Assembly (NCBI GenBank): GCA_916048095.2
Contig: OU696588.1
Location: forward strand, 5,943,501 to 6,007,500
DNA length: 64,000 nt
Source: Sacculina carcini
Lineage: Eukaryota; Arthropoda; Thecostraca; Sacculinidae
Direction of reading: 5' to 3'
Position numbers and translations under genes: made by a program. The notes under the pieces were generated by a model, which was not told the DNA's origin, ran no database searches, and saw only the letters and a program-made list of their open reading frames with translations. Shown in pieces: positions 43,144 through 55,156 of this stretch. Each line of letters begins with the position of its first letter. Positions within the stretch are counted from its first letter, which is position 1.

Positions 43144-44952
43144 TTACAACCTGTTGTTAAGTAGATTTTTTGAGAGTTTGAGTTTGAATGTGTAATAATT
43201 TCCTTGTGTTATTAACAGTTTAATTTCCGTAGGTAATGTATTGAAACACCTTGGTGCAAACTGGAAGATGCTGTTTTTGAATAGTTCTGTCCTGAAGGGG
43301 GGCACGTGTATGTCTGTTGTGTTAGCTCTGGTGTTCCTGCCGTGTTCCACAAAAGTGAAGAGTGATCGTGAATTAAACGTTTTGTATAATAGCAGTATTT
43401 AATATATTTTATAATAGCAGTAGAATTTGTGTATGTTGCTTACATCCATGATATGTTTCTCTGTATAAATATTTCTAACTGAATCAAATTTATTTAGAAA
43501 GTATATACACCTAAAGAATTTGTTCTGTGCTATGGCCAGTGGTTTGGTGAGCGATGGCCAGGTACTGGCCCACAGCGATATGCAGTATGTAAGGTGGGGA
43601 TAGAACAGCGAGTAGTAAAGCATATGCATAATGTCTGTTGTCAGATTATGTCGGATGCGGTACATTATGCCTGTAATTTTAGATAACTTTGTACATACAT
43701 GGCTGATCTGATGCTTCCAGTTCAAGTTTTCATCAATGTATAGGCCCAAACACTTGGTGTTCGTGGCAATATCTATTGCTTGATCGTTTATTGTTATCGG
43801 AGGTAAACTGGTCTCAATTGATTTGTTTTTGAAAAGTGTACATTTAATTTTGTTCATGTTTAGTTTCAGTTTGTTTACCTTGGTCCATTCGTGAATTAAT
43901 CCAAATTCTCTTTCAAGGGTAGAACGTAACGACTCTATGCTTTTCTGTTTTGCCAGTAAAGTGATATCATCGGCGTACACTGTATAGTGAAATTCGGAGC
44001 TGACGTTCGTAATGTCATTGATGTAGATTGTAAATAGTATAGGTCCCAGTATAGACCCCTGTGGAACCCCTCTTCTTATTTGTTCAACAGATGATGTTTG
44101 ATCATTACAGCAGACGTATTGCTGGCGGTTCTTGAGATAACTCTTGAACAAGTTGAGACATGAGCCTCTCAGTCCCATATGTTCCAGCTTGCAAAATAGA
44201 ATATCATGATTAAGGGTATCGAACGCTTTTGATAGATCAATGAATATGCCAGCTACTAGTTCTTTTTCTTCTAGACCTTTGTAGGCTGCATTCACAAAAT
44301 CTAGTACAGCTAGTTCTGTTGATATATTTTTCCTAAATCCAAATTGTGCCTTTGTTAGTATGTCGTATTTTTCCAGATATGAAGTCAGTCTATAGCATAT
44401 GACTTTCTCGAAAATTTTAATCAAGGCAGGTAAAATTGAGATGGGTCTGTAATTTAAAATGCTTGCTTCGTCCCCCGATTTGTGTATTGGCAATACTTTG
44501 GCTATTTTAAGTTTGTCCGGGAAAACTCCCTCTTTGATGCATAGATTTAGAATATGTGTCAATGGTAGTGCTATTATATTTGCTGTCATGATCAATAATT
44601 TTGGCGGTATTTCATTTTGTCCGGGAGAATTTGAGGTGATTCCTTTGATTATTTTCAGTACTTCGAGGATGTGCGTAGGAGCCATGAACATTGAGAAATT
44701 TTTAGAATGTCCGAGATACTGTTTGTGCTTATGGTTCATGCACTGTGTACTTTCATCAATCGGATTGTTCAAGAAATGTGCATTGAACTTATCGGCCAAA
44801 TTTGTGCAAGTTGGGTCAGTGTTTATTGTTGGTGATTTTTGAGTGTTTCTACCCATGAGCGACCTCAAAACTTGCCATTGTTTCTTTGAGTCCTTATAGC
44901 ATTCAATGAGCTTATCTTTAAAATATTTGTTCTTTGCTGCCCTCAACGTCAT
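43144..44952 (-). pseudogene. LINE-B ORF2: reverse transcriptase and C-terminus
   Basis: The minus frame 43399-44952 (517 residues) holds YRPISILPALIKIFEK, AGIFIDLSKAFDTLNHD, RRGVPQGSILGPILFT, YTVYADDITLLA and LYIDENLNWKHQI: an APE-type LINE RT with intact YADD. It then runs into the C-terminal LYYSLFYPHLTYCISLW block. A second frame, 43144-43350, supplies the final FAPRCFNTLPTEIK part. It is related to LINE-A but clearly distinct. The RT frame is open, but frameshifts on both sides mean ORF2 as a whole is broken. Confidence 0.9.
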
Positions 44953-46096
44953 TGTGAGAATGTTTCGATATTTCGTGTAGTAGCTTCTGTAGGTTGTAGG
45001 CCAAATCTTGCTGAGCCGTTTGAGTCTATTTTTTTCTTGTATTGATTTTCTGAGAGAAGGCGTGATGTGCGGACTTATTGCTAATTTGTTGTTATATTTA
45101 ATTTATTTTTGAGGGAACTCTTTATTAAACTCAGCTGTGAACTTGTCGTAAAATATGTCAAAAGATTCGCCAGCATTATTAGAGGCCAGCACTTCACTCC
45201 ACTCGACTTGTTCTATTTTTCCGATGAAAGCTTGTGTATTGTCAGCGTTGATAATTCTTTTTTTTTATATAATGGTGGTTCAACTGTTTTTCCGTGGTGA
45301 TTCCATTGCGCCATAACAGGATAATGATCAGTTATATCTACTTCAATGATACCATTTCTAATGTTGTTATCTATTTGACTTGTCCATATATGATCGATCA
45401 GCGTTGACGAGTGGTCTGTTATCCTGGTAGGTCCTGTTATCATCGGAAAGAGAGAGAACGAGTACATGAGATTAATAAACGATACATTATATTCTGTCGG
45501 GTTCAGCAAGTCAATGTTTAGATCTCCGCATATAATTATGTTCTTGTATTGTTTAGTATTTCTTATTCTCGTTAATGTGTCGTGCATATGTTCATGAAAT
45601 GATTGCATGTTTCCGCCGGGTGGTCGATATGCGCAGATATATATCGATTTTTGCTGTTTGTCCTGCACCTCTAGACATAAAGTTTCCAGGTATGGTCTGA
45701 ATATTGTCAAGTCCTCTATGAGTTGAGCTGAGTAAATTCGTCCATATAAACAGCAATTCCACCTCCGTGTACATTTCTCGAATTTGTATACATTTTATAT
45801 CCAGCTATTTTGTACAGTGATGCATTCTCGCCGTTTAGTCTTGTTTCGTTCAATCCGATAATATTGGCTTTGAATGGGCACTCTGAAATAATTTCATCTA
45901 AAAACTGTTGGAAATTTCTCGCCATTGACCTGATATTAAAATTCAGTATGGTGAAAGTTTTCATAGAATTTTTAGTTAGATTTTGTGGTGTAACATACTC
46001 TGTTTTAGGTATTATGTTGTGTTTCATAAATTCTTCTACATCGCCTTTCAAGTGTTTGTTAGTGGTTTGATGTATTTGAAATTCTATGGTGTTCAT
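44953..46096 (-). pseudogene. LINE-B ORF2: endonuclease domain and linker
   Basis: ORF2 appears to start at 46096 (MNTIEFQIHQ). It shows FTILNFNIRSMARNFQQF, IIGLNETRLNGE and NVHGGGIAVYMDE, then a frameshift at about 45715. Next come YICAYRPPGG, IICGDLNIDLL, TLIDHIWTS and ITDHYPVMAQW. These are the catalytic Asn, Glu, Asp and His-containing blocks of an AP-like endonuclease. A further frame change near 45110 separates the linker (SIQEKNRLKRL-like) from the RT frame. Confidence 0.88.
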
Positions 46097-46155
46097 GTTG
46101 GTGATTTAGTGTAAATATAGTTATATGTTGTTCTGAAAAATAGTTGGCTAGATTT

Positions 46156-46995
46156 TTAGGCCTTATCTGATGTTTGACGGCGTTCCCGTCTCTGTCGCTG
46201 TCCACCATTCTTGACACCGACAGCCGTGTTCGCCGTTGCAGCCACCGTTTCTGCGCTGGCTCTGCTGTTTGTGGTCTTGTCGATTTGCTTGCGGGTGTCA
46301 ACGTTTATCACAACGCTGCTGCTCGCGTTCTGTGGCCGGTCGATCACAATCAGCCTGGTATTTCTGAAAAAAGCAATCTTGCCTTCGGCTCTTGCTTTTT
46401 TCATTTCTGGTATTTGACTGTTGATGATTTTCATTGATGCTGGGCAAAGATCATTATTGAGGTAGATCTTGGTCCCCTTCAGTTTTTTGGCGTTCCTCAT
46501 GACCGCCTCCTTGTCTGTCATGTTGTCCAGACTTGCAATGATGGTCCGTTTTGCTTCGCTGTTTCGCGGTCCCATTCGCTTCGCATGTTTCACTGTCACC
46601 GGCGGCAGTTGTAATTTGTCGGTGATCAGTTTTTTCACGAGCTCGGCTGTGTGCTCGTGCGTCTCATTATCCTCCTCCGGCAGTCCGCTGATCTTGATGT
46701 TTTGTCGTCTCTGCTGATCTTCCTGGTAATTCATCCTCTTTTCATGCTCATCGAGCGTGTTCTGCAGACGGGCAATATTCTGCTGCTGCTCTTGAATGAC
46801 TTTTTGGGCGCTTGTATGCTCCCTTTTCATATCCGCGAGTTCAGCTTGCGAATACTCCAAGCTTCCTGTTAAGTCAGAGACTTTCTTCTCTAGTCTGTTC
46901 ACTCGATCTTTGAATTGTTCCGTGACAATATCAAGCGCTCGGTGAAACGCATCGCTCTGCGATTCGATGAGTAATTTCACCGCAGCTACGTCCAT
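46156..46995 (-). CDS. LINE-B ORF1 protein, L1-ORF1-like
   Basis: About 279 residues from the Met at 46995 (MDVAAVKLLIE). It has an N-terminal coiled coil (VNRLEKKVSDLTGSLEYSQ, then QNTLDEHEKRMNYQ; about 25-100) and an RRM-like part starting RRQNIKISGLPEEDNET. A C-terminal domain has NAKKLKGTKIYLNNDL and GKIAFFRNTRLIVI, followed by an Arg/Lys/Gln-rich tail. This is the trimeric RNA-binding chaperone layout of L1-type ORF1p. The frame stays open upstream through CA repeat to 47127, but the His/Thr-rich extension is repeat-derived, so I choose 46995. It ends 59 bp before the start of ORF2, as in a bicistronic LINE. Confidence 0.85.
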   Translation of the reverse strand: MDVAAVKLLIESQSDAFHRALDIVTEQFKDRVNRLEKKVSDLTGSLEYSQAELADMKREHTSAQKVIQEQQQNIARLQNTLDEHEKRMNYQEDQQRRQNIKISGLPEEDNETHEHTAELVKKLITDKLQLPPVTVKHAKRMGPRNSEAKRTIIASLDNMTDKEAVMRNAKKLKGTKIYLNNDLCPASMKIINSQIPEMKKARAEGKIAFFRNTRLIVIDRPQNASSSVVINVDTRKQIDKTTNSRASAETVAATANTAVGVKNGGQRQRRERRQTSDKA

Positions 46996-47049
46996 TGTTC
47001 CAAAAATTTGCGCACGAGCCAACCACGTCCGTTCACTGTCACTGTCACA

Positions 47050-47101
47050 ATCACAATGTGTGGTGTGTGTGTGTGGGTGTGGGTGTGTGTGTGTGTGTGT
47101 A
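47050..47101. repeat. (TG)n upstream of LINE-B
   Basis: TG array with GGG interruptions next to the 5' end of LINE-B. Confidence 0.85.
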
Positions 47102-47180
47102 TTGTGCCAATGCCAATGGCATGCCAACTATGCCAATGGCAACTATGCCAACTATGCCAACAACTATGCCAATGGCATTA
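47102..47180. repeat. CCAATGGCAACTATG minisatellite
   Basis: Short, irregular tandem repeats of CTATGCCAA with optional TGGCAA insertions. Confidence 0.8.
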
Positions 47181-47403
47181 TTCTCATTGTGTTGATGTGT
47201 TGACTGTGTCACACTTGTATGTTTTTGATACCTGTGTTCTTGTTGCGTGTGTTCATATTTGCGTCTATGTGCATGGCTGCTTTATATATTGCTCTCTGTT
47301 TGTCTGTATCTCTGTGTGTCCATGTGTATATATGTGTTGGTGTGTGTAGGTGTGTTTGTGGGTGTTTGCTCATTGATGTGTTTGTGTGTGGGTGTATGTG
47401 TGT

Positions 47404-47476
47404 GCAGCGCCTTAGAGACCCTTCGGGTGTAGGGCGCTATATAAATGTCTTACTGTACTGTACTGTACTGTACTGT
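47404..47476 (+). repeat. GCGC-stem hairpin with (TACTG)n tail
   Basis: Same stem family as 11002-11074, but with CTTCGGG in the loop side and a tail of about five TACTG units instead of TAATG. TG-rich sequence on both sides. Confidence 0.75.
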
Positions 47477-47557
47477 GTTTGTGTGTGTGTTCGTTTGTTT
47501 GTTTGTTTGTTCAGTTTATTGCCACATTTTTCACATCACAAACATTTCATGCGAATA

Positions 47558-50154
47558 TCTATATATATAAAAGAGATCCTCTGTCTGTCTGTGTGTTTGT
47601 TTGTCTGTCCCACCCTCCTTGGTCCATTTTCAGCAAGCTGCTACTCGGTAACCACTTGGTGTACCCGCCAACAATTTATACCATTACGTTGGAAATTTTA
47701 TTGTCTACACGATAGGATAAATTTTAAATTTTAAAAATAAAACCAAAAAAAGTTATCGCGGTGAAAAGACAAAATGAACCCTGAAAAATGCGAAAATTTT
47801 GGTCAATATTCCGCCATCTACTCCTCATAAACCATAAATGGTACAGCTATACCACTGTGTAGAAAATTTTCTGTTCTACATGTTAGGCTATAATTCAAAC
47901 TCTAAAATTAAATATAAAATAATTAAAAATGACAAAATTACAATCTACATTCATAATTTCATTTTAACTCAAGGCGACCGATTATATTTACTTTTTTCTC
48001 TATTTCTCAACAAATAAATAGCACACATCTAAATAAATTATACCATCATGCTGGGAATTTTTTTATCTACAACATGGTATAATTTTTCATTCTCCAAAGT
48101 GTATTTAAAAAAAGAATATACACCGTGAATATACACCGATTAAATTTCAATGAAGCCCAATCACAATTAAGAATGCATCATATTAGCTCCAAGCATGGAT
48201 CGTGTGGTTTTATTGCGTACAGTTTGATTAATTCTACACTATACTGAATAGAAAGGCTTTATTGTCCTCAATATTTACACATGAATTGTTCCGCCCGACG
48301 GGCGGGTAAAATACTACTGGGAACAAAATTTACTACTGAATTTTACTGTATAATTTAATTGGTTTAATTTCAAGTTGCATAAGCTCAAGTTGCATAAGGA
48401 TACGGGTTGTAATATCATGCAATGCCAACTATATGAATTTGCTGTTTTAGCGGACGCATAAATCTGGAATTATAGGGATGACAGAAGGTTTCATTGTTTT
48501 GATAGTGTTACACTTCTGAATTACTACACACGAAGGATGGGTGTGAATTTGAGCAGTGATGAGGAGAAAAACTTCGTCAATAATTGAAACAAGAATTTAC
48601 AAATTTATATTTTTCTATTGGATAAACTTTTTGCTTTTTGATTCATTATATTATACGATATTATATATTAATTCATTATATTATTCATTATACGAGGCAG
48701 TTCGAGGGAAAATATTTTGCCACATCTAAAATAAAAACATTCATATTTAGACTTTTCTATTGGTTAAGACTTCTTATGGGTTTACTTTTACATATTATCT
48801 TTCTAATCGTTTTTTATTAATTCAATATATATTTTACTTTATTAATTGTTCTGCACAACGGGCGGGTTTTAATGCTAGATGGTGATGTTAAGTTATACAT
48901 GTATTTCAGAAACATTATGATGAAAAAGTGTAGTCATTTTTCATTTTTTCGTGTCTGAGTTCTGAATTATTCAGCACGACGGGCATGTATATATATGAGG
49001 CGGTTTAGACAAACTATTTTGTGAAAATAAATATGAAAATATAAAAATTTATACTTTTTATGGGTGTAATCCACTCTTTTTTAATTCATATTCCTTTTCT
49101 CTCATGAATTAAATACAAATTTAATAGTATGAACTGTTTCGCACGACGGGCGGGTTCACATGCTAGACATTTCATTGTTTTGTACGTGTTAGTGTTCTGA
49201 ATTATTCCGCACGACGGGTAGGTTTAAATATGAGGTGGATTAAGGGATGATATTTTGTCAAATTTAAAATTAAAATATTCACATTTAGAGTTTTTATTGG
49301 TGAACGTATTTACAGGTTAAATTTTTTGCTTTTTAATTTGTATTCAGTTTATTTTATGGATTGAATATGCATTTTAATTTATGAATTGTTCCGCACGACG
49401 GGCGGGTGTAAATATGAGGCGGGTTAAAGGAAAATATGTTGTCAAAATAAAAATTAGAATAATTAAGTTTAGACTTTTCATTTGAGTAAGATTTTTATGA
49501 GTATATCTGTTTTATTTCTTAATTTGCAATATGTTTATGAATTAAATATGAATTTCATTTTATGAATTGCTCCGCACAACTGGCGGGTTTCAATGCTAGA
49601 CGGTGATGTTAAGCTATACAAATATTTTGGAAACATTATGATGAAAAACTGTAGTCATTTTTCATTGTTTCGTGTCTGGATTCGAGTTCTGGATTACTCA
49701 GCACGACGGGCATGTAAAAATATGAGGCGGTTTAGGCAAACTATTTTATGAAAATAAATATGAAAATATAGAAATTGATACTTTTTTATGGGTGTACTCC
49801 ACTCTTTTTTAATTCATATTCATTTTCTCTCATGAATTGTATACAAATTTTATAGTATGAACTGTTTCGCACAACGGGCGGGTTTACATGCTAGACATTT
49901 CATTGTTTTGTACGTGTTAGTGTTCTGAATTATTCCGCACAATGGGTGGGTTTATATATGAGGCGGGTTGAGGGAAAGTAGTATGTCAAAATAAAAATAA
50001 AACTATTCAAACTTGGACTTTTCTATTGAGTAAGACACTTATGAGTTTTCATTTTTCTTTTTTAATTTGGAATATTTTTCATGAATATCAATTTTTATAA
50101 ATATTAATTTCATTTTAAGAATTCCTCCGCACAATGGGCGGGTTTTAATGCTAG
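47558..50154 (+). mobile_element. Non-autonomous Helitron-like element with internal 3'-end repeats
   Basis: Starts TCTATATATATAAAAGAG after A47557 and ends in GGGCGGGTTTTAATGCTAG before T50155: the 5'-TC...CTRR-3' ends and A/T target of Helitrons. No Rep/helicase frame lies inside. The 3'-end motif (GCACGACGGGCGGG, then a stretch ending GCTAG or ATGAGG) recurs about every 250-350 bp near 48295, 48860, 48975, 49145, 49215, 49390, 49575, 49705, 49870 and 49940. A unit of about 720 bp is tandemly repeated (48875 and 49596 onward). Confidence 0.75.
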
Positions 50155-50156
50155 TA

Positions 50157-50215
<59 letters not shown>
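50155..50215. repeat. (TA)n
   Basis: Nearly pure TA array directly after the Helitron 3' end. Confidence 0.95.
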
Positions 50216-50815
50216 CTGATTTTAACACTTATATTTATGGGGATGCCTAAAAGACACCGTTCACGCACTGAAGCCTGCAGCACTCAGTCAGTAGTTGAGT
50301 ACAGGCATTCAACGTGAATGTACGAATAATTTCATTGTGTTTCGAGTCTACCGCAAAACGGACAGCAATTCGAGAACACACGCAAAATATAATAATATTT
50401 TCGAGCTCTCTTATATGTTGAAAAGTATTTATGATTAGAATGAACGCCCAGTTAACAATTATATATATATTGTGTATACTATTTATAACATCGATGTATA
50501 ATATATGTGAGTTGGCTTATATCGTATTTAATTAATGTACACATAGGACAGCCAGGCTTTAAATCGGTTTTGTATCCTAGCAAATTCTGTTGAGTGTGAA
50601 AAGTTCAGAAGCTGAAAAAGACCGCAATTTTACAAACAGTCCAATACATGCTTGCATGTTTCGTTTCACACGAATTTATTTGCAAAACATATTCATTCTT
50701 TTTTCGAAAGCGTCAAAGTTTCAAATTTGACATGTGTGGAATATTTTTTGACAATAGCCCAGAGCACTCTCTGCGAAAAATGGTCTAACCAAAAAATTAA
50801 GTAGACGTGCAGCTA
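50216..50815. other. AT-rich spacer
   Basis: No gene recognised. A plus frame at 50243 starts MPKRHRSRTEACS but is short and unassigned. Confidence 0.4.
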
Positions 50816-51170
50816 AGAGATTCGATAAACAGACACAAATGACCTCAATGACCTTGAAAATGACCTCGGAGGTCATCAAAACCTAGCCTATGACCTTCTT
50901 GCATCCATTTTACCGCTAGGGACTAAGTCAAAATCATCAAAATCAAACATCAAAATCGGTCCAGTGGCTTAGGATGAGATATGGTAAACAGACACAAATG
51001 ACCTCAATGACCTTGAAAATGACCTCGGAGGTCAACGAAACCCAACCTATGACCTTCTTGCATCCATTTTACCCCTAGGCACCAAGTTTAATTAAAATCG
51101 GTCCAATGGCTTAGGAGGAGATAGGATAAAAACAGACATTTAGAAAATTTGCAATCAGTGCAGGGCAAAA
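50816..51170. repeat. Tandem 150-bp-class units, second block
   Basis: Near-copy of 4497-4850; left limit of the duplicated block. Confidence 0.85.
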
Positions 51171-51179
51171 AACCATCAA

Positions 51180-51930
51180 TTTGGACCTTCGGGCCGAATT
51201 GGAAAATGCTGTAGTCGTTTCTGTTTGTCGTTTCTCGCAAACAGCGCGTGTTGCTCAACGGTTGAACGTCACAGGGGTCCGATGTAACTAGCCGAGTGCC
51301 GGAGGGATCCATACTGAGTCCGTACTGAGTCCGCTCCTGTTTGACATACTCGTCAATGACCTAGCAGTGAGCTTGGGAGACTCGGCGCTACTATACGCTG
51401 ACGATATCATCAATTTTTCATTGTGTCGAGATGGCTACAGATGGCCAGATTCTACAGTGTCTAATTGGTCGTTTTTGTACCTGCTGCGGTGAATGCGAGT
51501 TGAGACTTGACTCAATCAAATGTTGAAAGGTCAGCGTTACACTCAGAAAGCAGTTGTGCTCGTGCGAGTATAAAATTGGCGGTGAAATAGTACAGACGAT
51601 TTGCGTGGTTCGTGTCCTGGGTGTCATGATGAATCTAATCTCACCGTCCTGGGTGTCATGATGAATCTAATCTCACCGTCCTGGGTGTCATGATGAGTCT
51701 AATCTCACCGTCCTGGGTGTCATGATGAACGATAAACTCGCCTTCGACCCACATGCTGAAACCATTACTCAGGTAATTGTGCGAGTAATTGGTTAGGTAA
51801 TTGTGTGAGTGGTTGGTTAGGTAATTTTGCAGGTAATTGTTACCTAAAAATACCCCCTTACACAAAAATACCCAATTACCCCAAAAATACCCACCCAACC
51901 CAACGTTGAAGACCTCATTCAGCACAGTTT
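51180..51930 (+). pseudogene. LINE-F RT fragment with VNTR, second block
   Basis: Copy of 4860-5700 with LLFDILVNDLA and YADDI blocks. The embedded VNTR (51612-51735) has about four units against about seven in the first block. Non-functional. Confidence 0.75.
51612..51735. repeat. 32-bp VNTR, about 4 units
   Basis: Same unit as 5287-5500, a shorter allele-like array. Confidence 0.9.
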
Positions 51931-52055
51931 ATTTCGACCTCTCTAGATAAGCCATGAACAAATCAACTGCGCTAATCACAATGTTTTCGCTCAATTATTT
52001 ACAGCAGCCATTTGGCGATGCAATTTTTACTGAAACTCTTTGCCGATGAAAACTT

Positions 52056-52671
52056 GTGTTTGAGCAAAAACATTTTCGAGCACGACCTTGGTTGTTTTTT
52101 ATATTTATTTTTATATTAATTATCGTGTGTATATACCTTTTGAGCACCAGAAACGAAACCGATTTGAAACCTCATTATTCCATGTGTGCCCTAAAGTGAC
52201 TACAACAAAAAACAGCTGACATATAAAATATTCATGTCAAATAGGTGTTTTCTGTATATATAAATGTGCTGTGTTTTTACACTACGCCACAAAAGGTTCT
52301 ATTTTTAGACGCGGTGGCTTGGAAATACCTGGAAAAAACATCAAAACAACTGTGTGTAGAAATCATGTGCTTGGCACATGTGTGCAGCTGCAGTTTGCAA
52401 AATTCACGTGCCAAGCACATGACTTCCACACACAGTTGTTTTGATGTTTTTTCCAGGTATTTCTAAGCCACCGCGTCTAAAGATAGAACCTTTTGTGGCG
52501 TAGTGTAAAAACACAGCACATTTATATATACAGAAAACACCTATTTTACATGAATATTTTATATGTCAGCTGTTTTTTGTTGTAGTCACTTTAGGGCACA
52601 CATGGAATAATGAGGTTACAAATCGGTTTCGTTTCTGGTGCTCAAAAGGTATATACACACGATAATTATGA
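52056..52671. mobile_element. Palindromic MITE, copy 2 (right end lost)
   Basis: Matches 5828-6443. It stops in the right arm at CACACGATAATTA, where the VNTR restarts mid-unit, marking the junction of a local tandem duplication. Confidence 0.85.
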
Positions 52672-53025
52672 GTCTAATCTCACCGTCCTGGGTGTCATGA
52701 TGAATCTAATCTCACCGTCCTGGGTGTCATGATAAATCTAATCTCACCGTCCGGGGTGTCATGATGAATCTAATCTCACCGTCCTGGGTGTCATGATGAA
52801 TCTAATCTCACCGTCCTGGGTGTCATGATGAATCTAATCCCACCGTCCTGGGTGTCATGATGAGTCTAATCTCACCGTCCTGGGTGTCATGATGAATCTA
52901 ATCTCACCGCCCTGGGTGTCATGATGAGTCTAATCTCACCGTCCCGGGTGTCATGATGAATCTAATCTCACCGTCCTGGGTGTCATGATGAGTCTAATCT
53001 CACCGTCCTGGGTGTCATGATGAAC
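52672..53025. repeat. 32-bp VNTR, about 11 units
   Basis: The longest of the three arrays. It begins within a unit directly at the MITE breakpoint and leads into the same downstream sequence (LGVMMNDKLAFDPH codons, then GGTAATTG repeats) as the others. Confidence 0.9.
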
Positions 53026-53350
53026 GATAAACTCGCCTTCGACCCACATGCTGAAACCATTACTCAGGTAATTGTGCGAGTAATTGGTTAGGTAATTGTG
53101 TGAGTGGTTGGTTAGGTAATTTTGCAGGTAATTGTTACCTAAAAATACCCCCTTACACAAAAATACCCAATTACCCCAAAAATACCCACCCAACCCAACG
53201 TTGAAGACCTCATTCAGCACAGTTTATTTCGACCTCTCTAGATAAGCCATGAACAAATCAACTGCGCTAATCACAATGTTTTCGCTCAATTATTTACAGC
53301 AGCCATTTGGCGATGCAATTGTTACTGAAACTCTTTGCCGATGAAAACTT

Positions 53351-54795
53351 GTGTTTGAGCAAAAACATTTTCGAGCACGACCTTGGTTGGTTTTTATATT
53401 TATTTTTATATTAATTATCGTGTGTATATACCTTTTGAGCACCAGAAACGAAACCGATTTGAAACCTCATTATTCCATGTGTGCCCTAAAGTGACTACAA
53501 CAAAAAACAGCTGACATATAACAATTTTTAAACATATGACAATTTTTAAAAAATATAAGGTACAAAAATTTCGTGATCTCGTCAAATCAAACTGTATGGT
53601 TTTAATGCATAGTTTTTTAACCAATTCACTTCCCCCATGTATTTCTCACAATTTTATTTTGAAACTCAATACAAGAAACCTAAGAGAAAAACATCATTTT
53701 GAGGAGCTAAGAGTAAATAACAATTATGAAGAACATTGCATGTTTATCAAGGCACCCAAGTACTGGAATCAGATAGTTGCCAAAAATATTCCGTCTCTCG
53801 TGAATGTTCCTCATTCTAAACGTAAACTCAAACAAGTTACGAACAAGCTGATTATGGACAATTACTGATTAGTGACTCAGTGATCTGGTTGATGGTGACA
53901 ATGTTGACAATGTTGATGGTAATGATAGCTGATAGCATGAATGCTGATAGTTAATTGTGACAATATCACGTGCACTTGGCTCGGTTTATTTCCTCGGCTC
54001 ATCATCTCCTTATTTGTATTAATTTTTGTTATTAATTTTTATTAATTTGATCTGTATTGATCTACTTTTGTTTTGGTTGACCAAAAATTGAAACGACGAC
54101 TTTTTCTTTTCTTTACTTCACAATTGTTCCTAGTTGCATGATTTAGAATTATTATAAATTAATTCAGTGGTTGAGACAGGATTCTTCCTTACACCCTGAA
54201 AATATCATTTTTGCAACTGTTTTTTTGTGTGATGTTCTTCTTGTTCTGGTTCGAGTGTGAAATAAACTTCTTCTTTAATAAAAAAAATATAAAATATTCA
54301 TGTAAAATAGGTGTTTTCTGTATATATAAATGTGCTGTGTTTTTACACTACGCCACAAAAGGTTCTATTTTTAGACGCGGTGGATTGGAAATACCTGGAA
54401 AAAACATCAAAACAACTGTGTGTAGAAGTCATGTGCTTGGCACATGTGTGCAGCTGCAGTTTGCAAAATTCACGTGCCAAGCACATGACTTCCACACACA
54501 GTTGTTTTGATGTTTTTTCCAGGTATTTCTAAGCCACCGCGTCTAAAGATAGAACCTTTTGTGGCGTAGTGTAAAACACAGCACATTTATATATACAGAA
54601 AACACCTATTTTTCATGAATATATTATATGTCAGCTGTTTTTTGTTGTAGTCACTTTAGGGCACACATGGAATAATGAGTTTTCAAATTGGTTTCGTTTC
54701 TGGTGCTCAAAAAGGTATATACACACGTTAATTAATATAAAAATAAATATAAAAAACAACCAAGGTCGTGCTCGAAAATGTTTTTGCTCAAACAC
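53351..54795. mobile_element. Palindromic MITE, copy 3, interrupted by a LINE
   Basis: Left arm 53351-53520 and remainder 54292-54795, with the LINE-G insertion between. Both outer ends are present. Confidence 0.85.
53521..54286 (+). mobile_element. 5'-truncated LINE insertion (LINE-G) with TSD
   Basis: 766 bp. The plus frame 53536-53868 (110 residues) reads FILKLNTRNLREKHHFEELR, APKYWNQIVAKNIPSL and NKLIMDNY, the ORF2 C-terminus of a CR1/L2-like LINE. A 3' UTR of about 410 bp ends GAAATAAACTTC and an A-rich tract (54277-54286). The TSD ATATA flanks it (53516-53520 and 54287-54291). The neighbouring MITE copies show the empty site. Confidence 0.85.
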
Positions 54796-55156
54796 CTATA
54801 TACAAACAATACATCAGACCGCGACCACCTCCATCACGAAACTAAAATCCTCAAACTGACACACCACCTAGACATGAGAGGCACACAAACACTCGCAGCA
54901 GCAGTCACCAACACAGCACATTCACTACATCACCTCACAACACAAGACAACACAGACAGAAACATAAAAACAAAACCAAGCACCCTTTACCACAGACAAA
55001 TTTTCACATCACTTCCACCAGCTCCCCCACGCACATCAATCAAGAAACACATACACACAGAGATCGCACGGTAAGCCATACACTCACTACAACACAATAC
55101 ACTCCTACAAAGACTCCGACCGGACACACACAAATTAGAAAACACACCTACACGTC
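54796..55156 (+). pseudogene. LINE-E 3' coding fragment, copy 3
   Basis: Close copy of 6503-6860. It joins the RLE element directly at 55156/55157 (CACGTCG then CCAGTGTGG). Confidence 0.65.

Noticed and set aside
46996..47127. N-terminal extension of LINE-B ORF1 (His/Thr/Pro repeats)
   Set aside because: Encoded by CA repeat outside the element; the Met at 46995 is a better start.
50243..50320. Short frame starting MPKRHRSRTEACS next to the Helitron
   Set aside because: It stops quickly and has no Rep or helicase motif; possible Helitron ORF start, but unsupported.
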